Shown in pieces: positions 47,532 through 56,923 of a DNA stretch of 64,000 nt. Position numbers and translations under genes: made by a program. Origin of the DNA: Woeseiaceae bacterium (lineage in GTDB: Bacteria; Pseudomonadota; Gammaproteobacteria; Steroidobacterales; Woeseiaceae); NCBI GenBank assembly GCA_021773115.1, contig JAJFKS010000003.1:186001-250000 (forward strand), read 5' to 3'. Position 1 is the stretch's first letter; every line of letters begins with the position of its first letter. The notes under the pieces are model-generated. The model was not told the DNA's origin and searched no databases. It was given only the letters and a program-made list of their open reading frames with translations.

Positions 47532-48023
47532 TCACCGAATAATTATCTGTTGGGATTGCTCATCAAATTGCACGATGAGATTGCGACCAGGCACGAGATC
47601 AACGACTGACGATTGCTCATAGTCGAAGCCCGCATCGTCACCGCTATCGCTGACGCCGACAAATAACTGATGCGTGCCTGCCTGGACTTCGACGCGCTTG
47701 TAAATATTGGATTTACCGTCCGCCCAAATACCGCTGGGCTGCAGTGTTGCATCGTACAAAGTCTCAGAATCAGAGCGCAACAGCACGCGTACCGGGTGCC
47801 GTTCCCGCGGGCAGTCATTCATCGTGCGCATATTGGGCGGTAGCTCATTGAGCTCGTCCTGAGTCAATATGCGGCAGTCACCAACACGCTGACCCGCATG
47901 TGAAAACACGACGGACACAATTGCGCGATCCGCGGCGACCAGTTGATAGTCCGGCCATGCAGAAAATACGCCGACAAACGCCGCAAACAATCCATAAAAC
48001 GTAATTTCTGTGAGCCACTTCAT
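47532..48023 (-). CDS. Exported or membrane-anchored protein of unknown function in the oxidase operon
   Basis: A 163-residue protein starting with an N-terminal hydrophobic helix (ITFYGLFAAFVGVFSAWPDY) and a beta-rich periplasmic part. ATG at 48023 overlaps the stop of the cytochrome b gene by four bases. Two cysteines lie in VGDCRIL and MNDCPRE. The fold looks like an Ig-like or transthyretin-like accessory (VEVQAGTHQLFVGVSDSG). I do not recognise the family; a copper or assembly role is possible. Confidence 0.75.
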   Translation of the reverse strand: MKWLTEITFYGLFAAFVGVFSAWPDYQLVAADRAIVSVVFSHAGQRVGDCRILTQDELNELPPNMRTMNDCPRERHPVRVLLRSDSETLYDATLQPSGIWADGKSNIYKRVEVQAGTHQLFVGVSDSGDDAGFDYEQSSVVDLVPGRNLIVQFDEQSQQIIIR

Positions 48024-49537
48024 TTTGCCAGGCTCGCCGTAAATTCCTTGTATTTGTCGACGGCGTTGCGGCAGCCTGACCACGGCGCCTGCCAGCCCAG
48101 CGCCACGCGCGACAAGTCAACGCGTCGCCGCACCATCGGGTCTCGTTGCCGTGCCAGGCGCTGCTCGGTCCAGTTGGCACCGAATCGGTAGGTACAAAGC
48201 CCGTTTTCGCAACCCAGCAGCATGATGCCGTCCGCGTGGTCACGGCTCAGTGCGAAGTCGATGTAGGAAGGTGGTAACTGGCCCACGCAATTGACTGGAA
48301 TACAGCGCGCACCAGCTTCTTGCAAATCGCGCAGTTGACGATCGTCGCGACACCCGAATACCAGTACTCGCGGCGTTGCGCCCTGCTCGTCAGCGGCGAC
48401 GATCTCGTCGCGTAGCGTGGCTGCCGATCGATCGGGTAGATCGATACCCGGCACCAGATCACCCCGGGACCGAAATGGCGTTGCGGTCGGACAGGCCCCG
48501 ACACAAATCCCACAACTGGTACACAGATCCGGGTCAACCTCTGCCTGGTGTGAGTAATTCGTGTCATCGGTACGCGGCACCATTTCAACCGCGCCAAAGG
48601 GACAGTCGTCAACGCAGCGTTCGCAGCCATTGCAATAGTCCAAGGTTACCAGCGCCGGACTTTCCGCCTTTTCACGCGGCGCCCAAGGTGCAATAACAAT
48701 CACTCCACTGGTAGCAATCAGCATCAGCCAGACCCATCCTGGCGACGTGATTTGAATCAGCGGATAGAAATGCAAATAGAACCAGTCGAGCCGCAGGACC
48801 ATCGGTGTCATTGCCAGATCAGCCTGTTCGTGGCTGACCGCAGGATAGACGGCGGACAGCACCAGCAGACACAACAGAGTCGCGGCCATCATTCGCCGCG
48901 GCGGATTGATTCGCGGACTCGTTAGACGAAACACGTGCAACCAAATCCCGAACACCAGGAATATTGGCATTCCGATCAGGTGAAAAAATGCCATCAGCGT
49001 AAAGAAGCGATCAGAGACCAGGTCATCGTTCAAGAAATTGCCGGCCATCGAGTCGGTAAAGATCGGAATACTATCCATGAGTTCCGCTGAGCTGATCGCA
49101 ACGTATTGCGCGAGCTCATCCCAAACGAGCCAATAACCGGTAATTCCGAGCGGGAAAATTATCCAGACCAGCGGCACGCCACTTACCCAGGTGAACCATC
49201 GATTGCGTCGATAGTGGTTAAACATGAACTCTCTTAATATGTGCACGAAAATCGTCACAATGGCGGCATCCGACGCGTAACGATGCAAACTGCGCATCAC
49301 CCCACCGAGGTACCATTGCTCATTCGTCAGGTATTCGACAGAGTCGAAAGCGCCGGAAACACTGGTACTAAAAAATATCAGCAGCCAAATGCCGCTAATT
49401 AGCACGACCCAGAGGAAAAATATCGTCAGCACACCAAGGTGGTTGAGCGGATTCGCTGTGCTCTCGAACGCGCGTGACATCGGTTTTTGCAAGGCAAGAA
49501 ACATACCCTGCCCGATCCTGTGGACGCGCTCGATCAT
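48020..49537 (-). CDS. Cytochrome b - 2x[4Fe-4S] - MvhD-like fusion
   Basis: A 505-residue redox protein. Residues about 1-210 are a cytochrome b N-terminal four-helix bundle with the bis-heme histidines near 85/99 and 186/201 (SLHRYASDAAIV, FFHLIGMP, IWLHVFRL). Two more helices follow. Then two ferredoxin motifs, CNGCERCVDDCP and CTSCGICVGACP, each CxxCxxCxxxCP. The C-terminal part has cysteines in VFGCRDDRQ, CIPVNCVGQLPP and GCENGLCTYRFG, the pattern of MvhD/FlpD-type iron-sulfur domains. It could pass electrons between a cytoplasmic donor and the quinone pool or the oxidase. It overlaps SCO and the next gene by four bases each. Confidence 0.88.
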   Translation of the reverse strand: MIERVHRIGQGMFLALQKPMSRAFESTANPLNHLGVLTIFFLWVVLISGIWLLIFFSTSVSGAFDSVEYLTNEQWYLGGVMRSLHRYASDAAIVTIFVHILREFMFNHYRRNRWFTWVSGVPLVWIIFPLGITGYWLVWDELAQYVAISSAELMDSIPIFTDSMAGNFLNDDLVSDRFFTLMAFFHLIGMPIFLVFGIWLHVFRLTSPRINPPRRMMAATLLCLLVLSAVYPAVSHEQADLAMTPMVLRLDWFYLHFYPLIQITSPGWVWLMLIATSGVIVIAPWAPREKAESPALVTLDYCNGCERCVDDCPFGAVEMVPRTDDTNYSHQAEVDPDLCTSCGICVGACPTATPFRSRGDLVPGIDLPDRSAATLRDEIVAADEQGATPRVLVFGCRDDRQLRDLQEAGARCIPVNCVGQLPPSYIDFALSRDHADGIMLLGCENGLCTYRFGANWTEQRLARQRDPMVRRRVDLSRVALGWQAPWSGCRNAVDKYKEFTASLAK

Positions 49538-50355
49538 TCGTGTTTGCGCGCTCTGCGTATTTTGAATGCCTCGTTGAACAGGTAGAGAAGCACCGCAAGT
49601 ATCATCGTGGCGCCGACTGCGATTTGTACAAATAATGAGTTGTCAAAGCGGTAGCGCCCAGTGGCCGGGTCATAAACCGTGCAAAACAGTTTAACCCGAT
49701 CAATCAATCCGGAAAACAGATGCCCTTCGCTCGATGGCCGGTTGAACACAATTTCTTTCAGCGGCTCAACCAGCCATGGGAGCTCGAACGTGACACCGTA
49801 TACCTGTCCGTAAATAGCGCCATTGCGATCAATAACTGTGGACTGGTTGATGTGGTCGAAGCCGCGCGGCGTGGGGAAGAAAATAAATCCGAGATCGCGG
49901 CTGATCTGCTGTATCGAATCCGGTGCCGCGCTCAGGAACCGCCAGCGGTCATCGGCGATACCCTGTCGCCGGGCAAATGCCGCCATCGCTTGCGGCGTGT
50001 CGTTGGCGACGTCGAAGCCGATGCTGATCACTTCGAAGCTATCGTCGCCCAGTGCTTCACGAGCGGCCGCGACGGCCTTAGCGAGGTGTTTGGTCGTTGC
50101 AGGACAGACATGGTGGCAGGATGTAAAAATCATGCTGATAACGGCTGGCTTGCCGTGAAGCTCCGAGCGCAGATTGACCGTGCGCCCGAACGCGTCTATC
50201 AGCGGGTAGTCACCGATGCTTTTGCCGATCGCCTGCTGCGACAAGGCCAGTGCACGCTCCGGATCGTAGCGATCGTCATCCGCAGCATGGGCTGCGAAAC
50301 CGAGGACCACCGCGATCGATAGCAGCGCACGAATTAGCGTTATGACAGGGGCCAC
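49534..50355 (-). CDS. SCO-family copper chaperone with extra C-terminal membrane helix
   Basis: A 273-residue SCO1/SenC protein. GTG at 50355 gives a signal/anchor helix; earlier frames only extend into the oxidase gene. The copper-binding CxxxC is in FTSCHHVCP, with a histidine in GFDHINQ later. Unusual is a second hydrophobic helix near the C-terminus (IAVGATMILAVLLYLFNEAF). SCO proteins load copper into CuA. It lies between the catalytic subunit (15-base overlap) and the cytochrome b fusion. Confidence 0.88.
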   Translation of the reverse strand: MAPVITLIRALLSIAVVLGFAAHAADDDRYDPERALALSQQAIGKSIGDYPLIDAFGRTVNLRSELHGKPAVISMIFTSCHHVCPATTKHLAKAVAAAREALGDDSFEVISIGFDVANDTPQAMAAFARRQGIADDRWRFLSAAPDSIQQISRDLGFIFFPTPRGFDHINQSTVIDRNGAIYGQVYGVTFELPWLVEPLKEIVFNRPSSEGHLFSGLIDRVKLFCTVYDPATGRYRFDNSLFVQIAVGATMILAVLLYLFNEAFKIRRARKHE

Positions 50356-52052
50356 ACCGAAGCCAGGTATTTCCAGTTCACCGCGTAGTATAGGACGAAT
50401 ACCACGAGAAAGAACAGGGCCAGCAAGAAGGTGCCAGGTGCCGCAAGCCCCCACTTCCCGGCCGCCTCGTGGCCACCCTCCGGTACGACTAGCGGTTCCG
50501 CACGCATGAGACGAGTGCTGGTAAACCCATAGCTCGATTCGGATCCCACCGGCTTACCAAAAAACACAGAAACAACAGTTACGAGTATGTACATCGCGCC
50601 CCCGGTGATCGCGAGGACACCGCCAATACCCATGATTCCCATCAGCGTATAGGCACTTGCCGGGTAATCAAATCCCAGCACCGCGTTGGTAAACGCCATG
50701 TCCCAGTGACGACGCTCAACTCCGAGGGTACCCGCGCCCATCATCGCCAGTGCGAAAACTGACATGCCTAAGCCAAAGAAATAGGGTTGCAGTTTCGCAA
50801 TAGTCGGGAACGCAACCTGTTTGCGAAACAAGGTCGGAATCAGAAAGTAGGTTAGTGACATGAATGCCAGGGTCGATCCGATCACAACAGTCGCATGGAA
50901 GTGCCCCGGTACATAAATCGTATTGTGGATAATGATATTGATCTGTTCTGTTCCCATGACGACACCCGAGATGCCGCCGAGGAAGCCGAAACCGACCAAT
51001 GAAATGAACATGCCCGAAAACACCGGGTTACTCCACGGCGCTTTTCTGAGCCACTGGAACAAGCCGTTCGTATAGCCTTTGGCTCGCTGCGCAACTTCGA
51101 TGGAGCCAGGCACCGTCAAGCCGTGAACCATACTCGCCAGAACAGCCAGATACATCGCATAACTGGTGTTGAATATCTTCCATTCCGCGCTGAGGCCCGG
51201 GTCGACCAGAATGTGATGCGCGCTGGCCAGCTGCAGGAACGCGATGTAGAGGAAGAATGCGGTACGGCTCACCTTCTCCGACATCGGCCGCGCGCCGAAT
51301 ACGATCGCAGCAATGGCGTACCAGACTGAAACATGGGCGGCGACGTTGATCTGCTGCGACGAATGTCCGAGCGCCCACCAGACCACGCGATACATTGCCG
51401 CATCAATATGGTTCACCACGCCAAGCGACCATAGCCAGGTCGGTACCAACACCACGGCACCCGACGCAATCGTAAATACCGCGATGATGCACGCGGTCAG
51501 TGCACCAAAAGTGACCAGCGGAACTGACCCTTCGTAAGTTTTCTCGTCCTTGGCGACGACGAGTGTCGCGAGGAATATAAAACACCCGATAAGTGCACCC
51601 ACAGCAAACAGAATCAAGCCGAGATAAAAATTCGGGTTCGCCGGCATCGGCACATACGATGTCATCATGACCGACGCATCGCCGTTGGCGATCGCGGCGT
51701 TATTGATGATGATACCGAGCAGCATTAGCCCGAATCCGACCCAGGCGACTTTTGGTGCCGCAATTCGACATCGCAACAGTGTCGATGAGCAAAAATACAG
51801 GACAGCGATCTCAAAAGAGATCATCCAGAAGATCAGCATGTTGGTGCCGTGGCTGGTCAACAACTGGTAGAAGCGATCCGCCGGCAGCAAATGTACCGCT
51901 GGCCATCGGGTCAAGGTCACACCCAGCGCCGCAATGCCGCCGATTAACAAGATGACAACTGCGACAACGGCGTGAGCTTTCATTAGAAGCTCCGCCGGCT
52001 TGTGAAACTGCAGACCTGACTCCGGGCAGGTTCTGAATTGTTCCTGGCTCAT
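50340..52052 (-). CDS. Heme-copper oxidase catalytic subunit I with altered active site (possible NO reductase)
   Basis: A 570-residue protein of about 13-14 membrane helices, B-type in overall look. The six metal histidines are in place: H68 (TSHGTNM), H230 (WALGHSSQQ), H279/H280 (SAHHILVD), H384/H386 (PGHFHAT). The usual HPxVY after the helix-6 His is replaced by HSSQQ, so the tyrosine is Gln234. This Tyr is cross-linked and needed for O2 splitting in known oxidases; its loss fits NO reductases. CuA subunit II is coupled by a four-base overlap, so electrons come from cytochrome c. Confidence 0.92.
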   Translation of the reverse strand: MSQEQFRTCPESGLQFHKPAELLMKAHAVVAVVILLIGGIAALGVTLTRWPAVHLLPADRFYQLLTSHGTNMLIFWMISFEIAVLYFCSSTLLRCRIAAPKVAWVGFGLMLLGIIINNAAIANGDASVMMTSYVPMPANPNFYLGLILFAVGALIGCFIFLATLVVAKDEKTYEGSVPLVTFGALTACIIAVFTIASGAVVLVPTWLWSLGVVNHIDAAMYRVVWWALGHSSQQINVAAHVSVWYAIAAIVFGARPMSEKVSRTAFFLYIAFLQLASAHHILVDPGLSAEWKIFNTSYAMYLAVLASMVHGLTVPGSIEVAQRAKGYTNGLFQWLRKAPWSNPVFSGMFISLVGFGFLGGISGVVMGTEQINIIIHNTIYVPGHFHATVVIGSTLAFMSLTYFLIPTLFRKQVAFPTIAKLQPYFFGLGMSVFALAMMGAGTLGVERRHWDMAFTNAVLGFDYPASAYTLMGIMGIGGVLAITGGAMYILVTVVSVFFGKPVGSESSYGFTSTRLMRAEPLVVPEGGHEAAGKWGLAAPGTFLLALFFLVVFVLYYAVNWKYLASVWPLS

Positions 52053-52600
52053 TGTCCGCCCTCCGTCACATAGATTTTGCCGACCATATTGTGGTGGCCA
52101 ATACCGCAGAATTCATTGCAAATAATGGTTTGCTCACCACTGGTATCGGGCGTAATGGTCAGGACCATTTCGTAGCCCGGAAGAATCTGTGTGTTGATAT
52201 TGACTGGCTGCAGCGAAAATCCATGTTGCCAGTCCATTGACGAAATGTGCAGCCGGTAGGTTTGGCCCTTCTCCAGCTCAAGCAATGGCCACCACTGCCA
52301 TAATCGGCCAAGCAAATAGACATCACTACCCGGTGGTGGCCGCACGACCGGCAACTGCATCGCCGTTTCCTTCCTGACCGTGTATTGGTCGACCATTGCC
52401 TGCGCCTTGGCCATATAGGCCTGAGGCGTTGTCTTGTAGGCTTCACTGGACAGGTTCTGTTTTCCGTAGATATGCCAGAACGGCATCATGAAAAACATAA
52501 ACAACGACCAGACCAGGGCGATTGCAATCCAAGTGCCCTCGACCCGGTCGAGTGGTTGCCTCCACCAGACGATCTCAGCAGGCGGTTCAATGGCGCTCAT
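52049..52600 (-). CDS. CuA-containing oxidase subunit II
   Basis: A 183-residue subunit with one N-terminal helix (about 22-42) and a cupredoxin domain. CuA ligands are seen in CNEFCGIGHHNM (CxxxCxxxHxxM) and the upstream His in WQHGFSLQ. It takes electrons from a c-type cytochrome and passes them to subunit I. It overlaps the subunit I gene by four bases. Confidence 0.93.
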   Translation of the reverse strand: MSAIEPPAEIVWWRQPLDRVEGTWIAIALVWSLFMFFMMPFWHIYGKQNLSSEAYKTTPQAYMAKAQAMVDQYTVRKETAMQLPVVRPPPGSDVYLLGRLWQWWPLLELEKGQTYRLHISSMDWQHGFSLQPVNINTQILPGYEMVLTITPDTSGEQTIICNEFCGIGHHNMVGKIYVTEGGQ

Positions 52601-52631
52601 AAGTCACCTTTTCCTTTTTCGGTTTCGTTGC

Positions 52632-52796
52632 TTACTGAGCAATAGGAATGTTTACAATCTCGACGATTCCCCAGACGATGTAGAAGATCGTGGGAAACAA
52701 GACGCCAATGAAAAGCAGGATGAAAGGGTTGTCGAGAATGCGCTGCATTGTCGGCAAACGTTCCGATATTTGAAGGTTTGTTGGTTCGTCACTCAT
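52632..52796 (-). CDS. Small membrane subunit of the CuA oxidase operon
   Basis: A 54-residue protein (ATG at 52796) with one long hydrophobic helix (ILLFIGVLFPTIFYIVWGIVE). It is the first gene of the oxidase operon, 31 bases before subunit II. Small single-helix subunits are common in B-type oxidases. Homology not identified. Confidence 0.7.
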   Translation of the reverse strand: MSDEPTNLQISERLPTMQRILDNPFILLFIGVLFPTIFYIVWGIVEIVNIPIAQ

Positions 52797-52940
52797 GCCA
52801 CAGATCCCCGGCCAATGGATACAAAAATTCATGGCCTACCCTATGCTTCGTTGGCGCCTGCCAGTACTACGGAAAATACTTAGTTAGGGGGCGGCGATCC
52901 GAGCCTACAATGTCGTGGAAATCGGTTAAGCTCTGGCGTC

Positions 52941-53549
52941 ATGAAAGCGCTCACTTTTGTAACGATCCTCGCGTGCCTGTTCGTCAGCGCCTGTGGCGAA
53001 ACCAATAGCGAATCCACGGTCGCAGTCGACGAACATCTGCGCTCAGTCGCGGTCGGAGCCGACACCTGCGTATTCGATCAAACGACAAAGCTCCTGTGGC
53101 AGACAAAGACCCGAGACGCGGGCCTCCACCAGGCAAGCAACACGTATTCCTGGTTCGATCCTAATGAAGCCAATGGCGAACTTGATTATCGGGGACTTGA
53201 AGACGGTGGCAATTGCACCGGCAGCAAGTGCGATACCTGGCACTATGTGCAGGCAGTCAATCGTGAGGGGCTCTGTGGTTACGATGACTGGCGGATGCCG
53301 AATAAAGACGAAATCTATTCGATCAGCGATATTCGCCGGATGAAAACACCACCGACGACAGATACACGGTTTTTTCCGCTTACCGAGCCGGCCGAATACT
53401 GGACTGGCAACGACTACAACTTTCAATATGACACCGCATGGGCCTGGAACTTCGAATTAGGCCATGACCGGGTCGACTGGAAAAGCGCCGCGAAATTCGT
53501 TCGGCTGGTGCGCGGTCAACCTGGCGAGCTCGAAAAAGTTAAGGAATAG
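52941..53549 (+). CDS. DUF1566-type lipoprotein
   Basis: A 202-residue protein with a lipobox (LFVSAC) and a DUF1566/Lcl-C-like domain: DTCVFDQTTKLLWQTKT, CGYDDWRMPNKDEIYSI and TEPAEYWTGND are the usual landmarks. These domains are often found in surface or periplasmic binding proteins. It is 5 bases upstream of the first heme A synthase gene, so it may be co-transcribed. Confidence 0.82.
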   Translation: MKALTFVTILACLFVSACGETNSESTVAVDEHLRSVAVGADTCVFDQTTKLLWQTKTRDAGLHQASNTYSWFDPNEANGELDYRGLEDGGNCTGSKCDTWHYVQAVNREGLCGYDDWRMPNKDEIYSISDIRRMKTPPTTDTRFFPLTEPAEYWTGNDYNFQYDTAWAWNFELGHDRVDWKSAAKFVRLVRGQPGELEKVKE

Positions 53550-53554
53550 GCATC

Positions 53555-54511
53555 GTGCGACAGCTGGCGGTATCGTCCCTACTGTTGGTCATCGTCCTGG
53601 TGTCGTTGAGTGCTTATCTTCGACTCAACCATTCGGGCATCGGATGCGCCGACTGGCCGACTTGCTACGGCATGATCGGCAGCGCCAGTGACATCGCTCC
53701 GACCGTAGAGTCGACTTTCGAACGCCTGGCGACCGAAGTGGAGCGGCCGCTGTCCTGGGCAACACCCGCGCATCGCCTGGTCGCCAGTATTTTGGGACTG
53801 ACAATCCTTGCGATGACGCTGCTGGCCTTTGCACGCAAACGCGATCGACTGCTGGCATCCGCAGTACTCGGCCTGACGCTATTTCTTGCCTGGCTTGGCA
53901 TCTATTCCGGCGGCTTGCACAGCCCAGCCGTAGTCATGGGAAACCTGGGCGGCGGTTTCGCAATGCTCGCACTGCTCGGCTGGACTGTCATGCGACAGTC
54001 GCAACCAGCCGCACAAACTCCGAGCGCCGTGCGAAAGTGGACGGTCGCCGCACTGATAGCCCTACTGCTGCAAATCGGTCTGGGTGGCCTGACGAGCGCG
54101 AACTTCGCCGCATCAGCGTGCCCAGGCTTGCCGACCTGCAACGGTCAGCTGCTTCCCGGCCCTGGCCTGGCCAAAGCCTTCGATCTTGGCCGCTCACACG
54201 AAATCGGGCCGCGTGGGCTGGCGATTGGCGGACCGGAACGTGCCGCCATTCATCAGTTGCATCGACTCGGTGCCCTGGCGACGACGGTACTTGTGATTGT
54301 CGCTGGCGTGATGGCCTTGCGAGCCGGATTCGGTGCAACCGCGATGCTGGTGCTGGTTCTGATTGCCGCCGAATTTGCCGTCGGTATCGCGGCGATCGTC
54401 ACTGAATTACCCATCAGTATTGCCGTTGCGCACAATTGGCTTGCCGCAATGTTATTGCTGGCTTTGCTAAGATTGCTGGCCCTTAGCCGTAAGCAACAGG
54501 CATTCCGATAG
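53555..54511 (+). CDS. Heme A synthase family protein, cysteine-bearing type
   Basis: A 318-residue membrane protein of the COX15/CtaA family with about eight helices, starting at GTG. It has two short cysteine pairs (GCADWPTC and ACPGLPTC) and heme-ligand histidines in AHRLV and HQLHRLG, resembling the cysteine-bearing (Bacillus-like) CtaA. Tandem to a second heme A synthase. Whether it still makes heme A or is a subunit/assembly factor is open. Confidence 0.88.
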   Translation: MRQLAVSSLLLVIVLVSLSAYLRLNHSGIGCADWPTCYGMIGSASDIAPTVESTFERLATEVERPLSWATPAHRLVASILGLTILAMTLLAFARKRDRLLASAVLGLTLFLAWLGIYSGGLHSPAVVMGNLGGGFAMLALLGWTVMRQSQPAAQTPSAVRKWTVAALIALLLQIGLGGLTSANFAASACPGLPTCNGQLLPGPGLAKAFDLGRSHEIGPRGLAIGGPERAAIHQLHRLGALATTVLVIVAGVMALRAGFGATAMLVLVLIAAEFAVGIAAIVTELPISIAVAHNWLAAMLLLALLRLLALSRKQQAFR

Positions 54512-54512
54512 C

Positions 54513-55544
54513 ATGAATACATCCCAAGTGGTGCATCCTCACAATCAGGCCGTCGCAACCTGGCTGCTCGTGTGTTGTGCACTGGTATTCGCGATGGTGG
54601 TTCTCGGCGGCGTTACGCGCCTGACCGGATCCGGATTGTCGATGGTGGACTGGCGACCGTTGATGGGCTGGCTGCCACCGATTACTGACATTGAATGGCA
54701 GCGCGTCTTCGAGTTGTATCAGAATTCGCCTGAGTATCTGAAGGTCAATTCGCACATGGACGTTCACGCGTTCAAAAGCATTTTCTGGCTGGAGTATTTG
54801 CACCGCCTGCTTGGCCGCATGATTGGCATCGTATTTCTCGTACCTTTCCTGATTTTTCTTGCAAAGGGGTATATCCGAAAAGTCGAGTGGCCCAAATACC
54901 TGCTGATGTTCGTGCTTGGTGGCATGCAAGGTGTGCTTGGCTGGTACATGGTCAAGAGTGGCCTGGTCGACAATCCCCATGTCAGTCAATACCGGTTGAC
55001 CGCCCATCTCATTGCCGCATTCGCTATCTATGCCTACATGTTTTGGGTCGCGATGTCGCTGTTATTTCCCGCGTCCGGCACGAAAAAACATGCCTGGTAT
55101 CCACTCGCGCTGGCACTAACGGTGCTGACGTCCATAACCATTATTTCCGGCGGATTCGTCGCCGGACTCAAGGCCGGAAAGATTTACAATACGTTTCCGA
55201 TGATGGGCGACTATTGGCTACCACCGGGAATGTTCGCACTTGAACCTCTGTGGCGAAACTTTTTTGACAACATGGCTACGGTGCAACTGGACCATCGAAT
55301 TCTGGCGATTACGACGTTTATCGCTACCGTCAGTTTTTGGTTCTTCGCACGGCGCGACAATCTGCCGGCCCGGACCCGCCCCGCCCTGACCGCAATGCTG
55401 CATACGGTGCTGATGCAGGTCATCCTTGGCATCACAACATTGCTATTGATGGTCCCGGTTGCCCTCGGCGTAGCACACCAGGCGGTCGCTCTGTTGTTGT
55501 TCACCGTTTCTCTCTATGTTTTGCACAGTCTCCGGAGAGTCTGA
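54513..55544 (+). CDS. ctaA: Heme A synthase, COX15/CtaA
   Basis: A 343-residue enzyme that converts heme O to heme A at the inner membrane. Family landmarks are GGVTRLTGSGLSMVDWRP, EYLHRLLGR with a heme histidine, TAHLIAAF and HQAVALLLF. It lacks the cysteine pairs of the upstream copy, so it is the proteobacterial/mitochondrial type. It begins one base after the upstream stop. Its stop overlaps the hemN ATG (TGATG). Confidence 0.94.
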   Translation: MNTSQVVHPHNQAVATWLLVCCALVFAMVVLGGVTRLTGSGLSMVDWRPLMGWLPPITDIEWQRVFELYQNSPEYLKVNSHMDVHAFKSIFWLEYLHRLLGRMIGIVFLVPFLIFLAKGYIRKVEWPKYLLMFVLGGMQGVLGWYMVKSGLVDNPHVSQYRLTAHLIAAFAIYAYMFWVAMSLLFPASGTKKHAWYPLALALTVLTSITIISGGFVAGLKAGKIYNTFPMMGDYWLPPGMFALEPLWRNFFDNMATVQLDHRILAITTFIATVSFWFFARRDNLPARTRPALTAMLHTVLMQVILGITTLLLMVPVALGVAHQAVALLLFTVSLYVLHSLRRV

Positions 55545-56923
55545 TGAAAGTCTTTTTTGATAGTGAGCTTGTCGGGCGGTATGGCGGCCGAGGGCCTCGT
55601 TACACTTCGTATCCAACGGCGCTGCAATTTACCGAATCACTGACAGCGGGCGACTACCGTGAAAATGCGCGACTGAGCAATGCCACCCAGGTGCCGCTGT
55701 CGCTTTATGTACACATACCCTTCTGCGAATCGCTTTGTTATTACTGCGGCTGCAATAAAATTGTTACCCGGAATGAACAACGCGTAAGTCGCTATCTACA
55801 AATGCTGGACCGTGAGATTGATCTTCAGGCTGCACTATTTGACAAGACCCGTGTGGTTGAACAATTGCATTTTGGCGGTGGTACACCAACCTACCTCGAC
55901 GGCGATCGGCTCGACCTGCTAATGACGAAACTTCGCAGCGCTTTTTCATTCGATGCCAGCGATAAGCGGGAGTTTTCGATTGAAGTGGATCCGCGCACAG
56001 TGAATGCAGATGAGGTTCGACGCCTTGCTGAGCTGGGGTTCAATCGCCTGAGTCTTGGCATCCAGGACTTCAACCCTCTCGTTCAGCAGGCCGTCAATCG
56101 CATACAAACGCCTGACGAGGTACAGAATCTGGTTTTGGCAGCCCGCGACGCAGGCTTCAAATCCATATCCTTCGATCTGATTTATGGCTTGCCACGCCAG
56201 ACAGTCGCAAGCTTCGACAAGACGCTCGAAACCGTTATATCAATGCGTCCGGATCGGCTTGCCGTATACAACTACGCGCACTTGCCGCAACGATTCAAGG
56301 GGCAGCGAATGATCAACGATGCTGATATTCCCGAGCCTCATGTCAAGCTCGATATCCTGCATCACACAATTGATCGTTTAAGCCAAGCGGGTTACGAATA
56401 CATCGGAATGGATCACTTTGCACTGCCCGACGACGAGATGGTTCGTGCGCGGCAATCCGGCACCCTGCAACGCAATTTTCAGGGCTATTCAACGCACCGG
56501 CATTGCGATCTTGTTGCGCTTGGGGTCAGCGCGATTGGCAGCATTGGCAATGTGTTTTCACAAAACGCCATTACGACGATGGAATATGAAGCCCTGCTCG
56601 AGAATGACCGTTTGCCCATCAGAAAGGGTATTGTCGTCGATCGAGACGACCAACTGCGTGGCGCGGCGATCCAGGCACTGATGTGCTACGACCGCCTGTC
56701 TTTTCAGGACTTTGATACCGCACATGGCATCGACTTTAAAGATTATTTTGCGCGCGAAATTGCGCGACTGCGGCCGCTGGCAAACGACGGCCTGGTTGCC
56801 CTGGACGCAACGGGAATATCAATATCCCGAACTGGCCGCCTGTTGCTGCGAAGCATTGCCATGGTCTTTGATCGCTATGTTGATCAATCTCAGAACGACA
56901 ATCGTTTTTCAAAGGCGATTTAG
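55544..56923 (+). CDS. hemN: Oxygen-independent coproporphyrinogen III dehydrogenase
   Basis: A 459-residue radical SAM enzyme that makes protoporphyrinogen IX without oxygen. The [4Fe-4S] cluster motif CESLCYYCGCNK follows YVHIPF, and GGGTPT is the SAM-binding segment. CCGGAGAG precedes the ATG. It lies behind the two heme A synthases, so heme supply and oxidase genes are together. It overlaps the convergent ilvE by four bases. Confidence 0.96.
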   Translation: MKVFFDSELVGRYGGRGPRYTSYPTALQFTESLTAGDYRENARLSNATQVPLSLYVHIPFCESLCYYCGCNKIVTRNEQRVSRYLQMLDREIDLQAALFDKTRVVEQLHFGGGTPTYLDGDRLDLLMTKLRSAFSFDASDKREFSIEVDPRTVNADEVRRLAELGFNRLSLGIQDFNPLVQQAVNRIQTPDEVQNLVLAARDAGFKSISFDLIYGLPRQTVASFDKTLETVISMRPDRLAVYNYAHLPQRFKGQRMINDADIPEPHVKLDILHHTIDRLSQAGYEYIGMDHFALPDDEMVRARQSGTLQRNFQGYSTHRHCDLVALGVSAIGSIGNVFSQNAITTMEYEALLENDRLPIRKGIVVDRDDQLRGAAIQALMCYDRLSFQDFDTAHGIDFKDYFAREIARLRPLANDGLVALDATGISISRTGRLLLRSIAMVFDRYVDQSQNDNRFSKAI

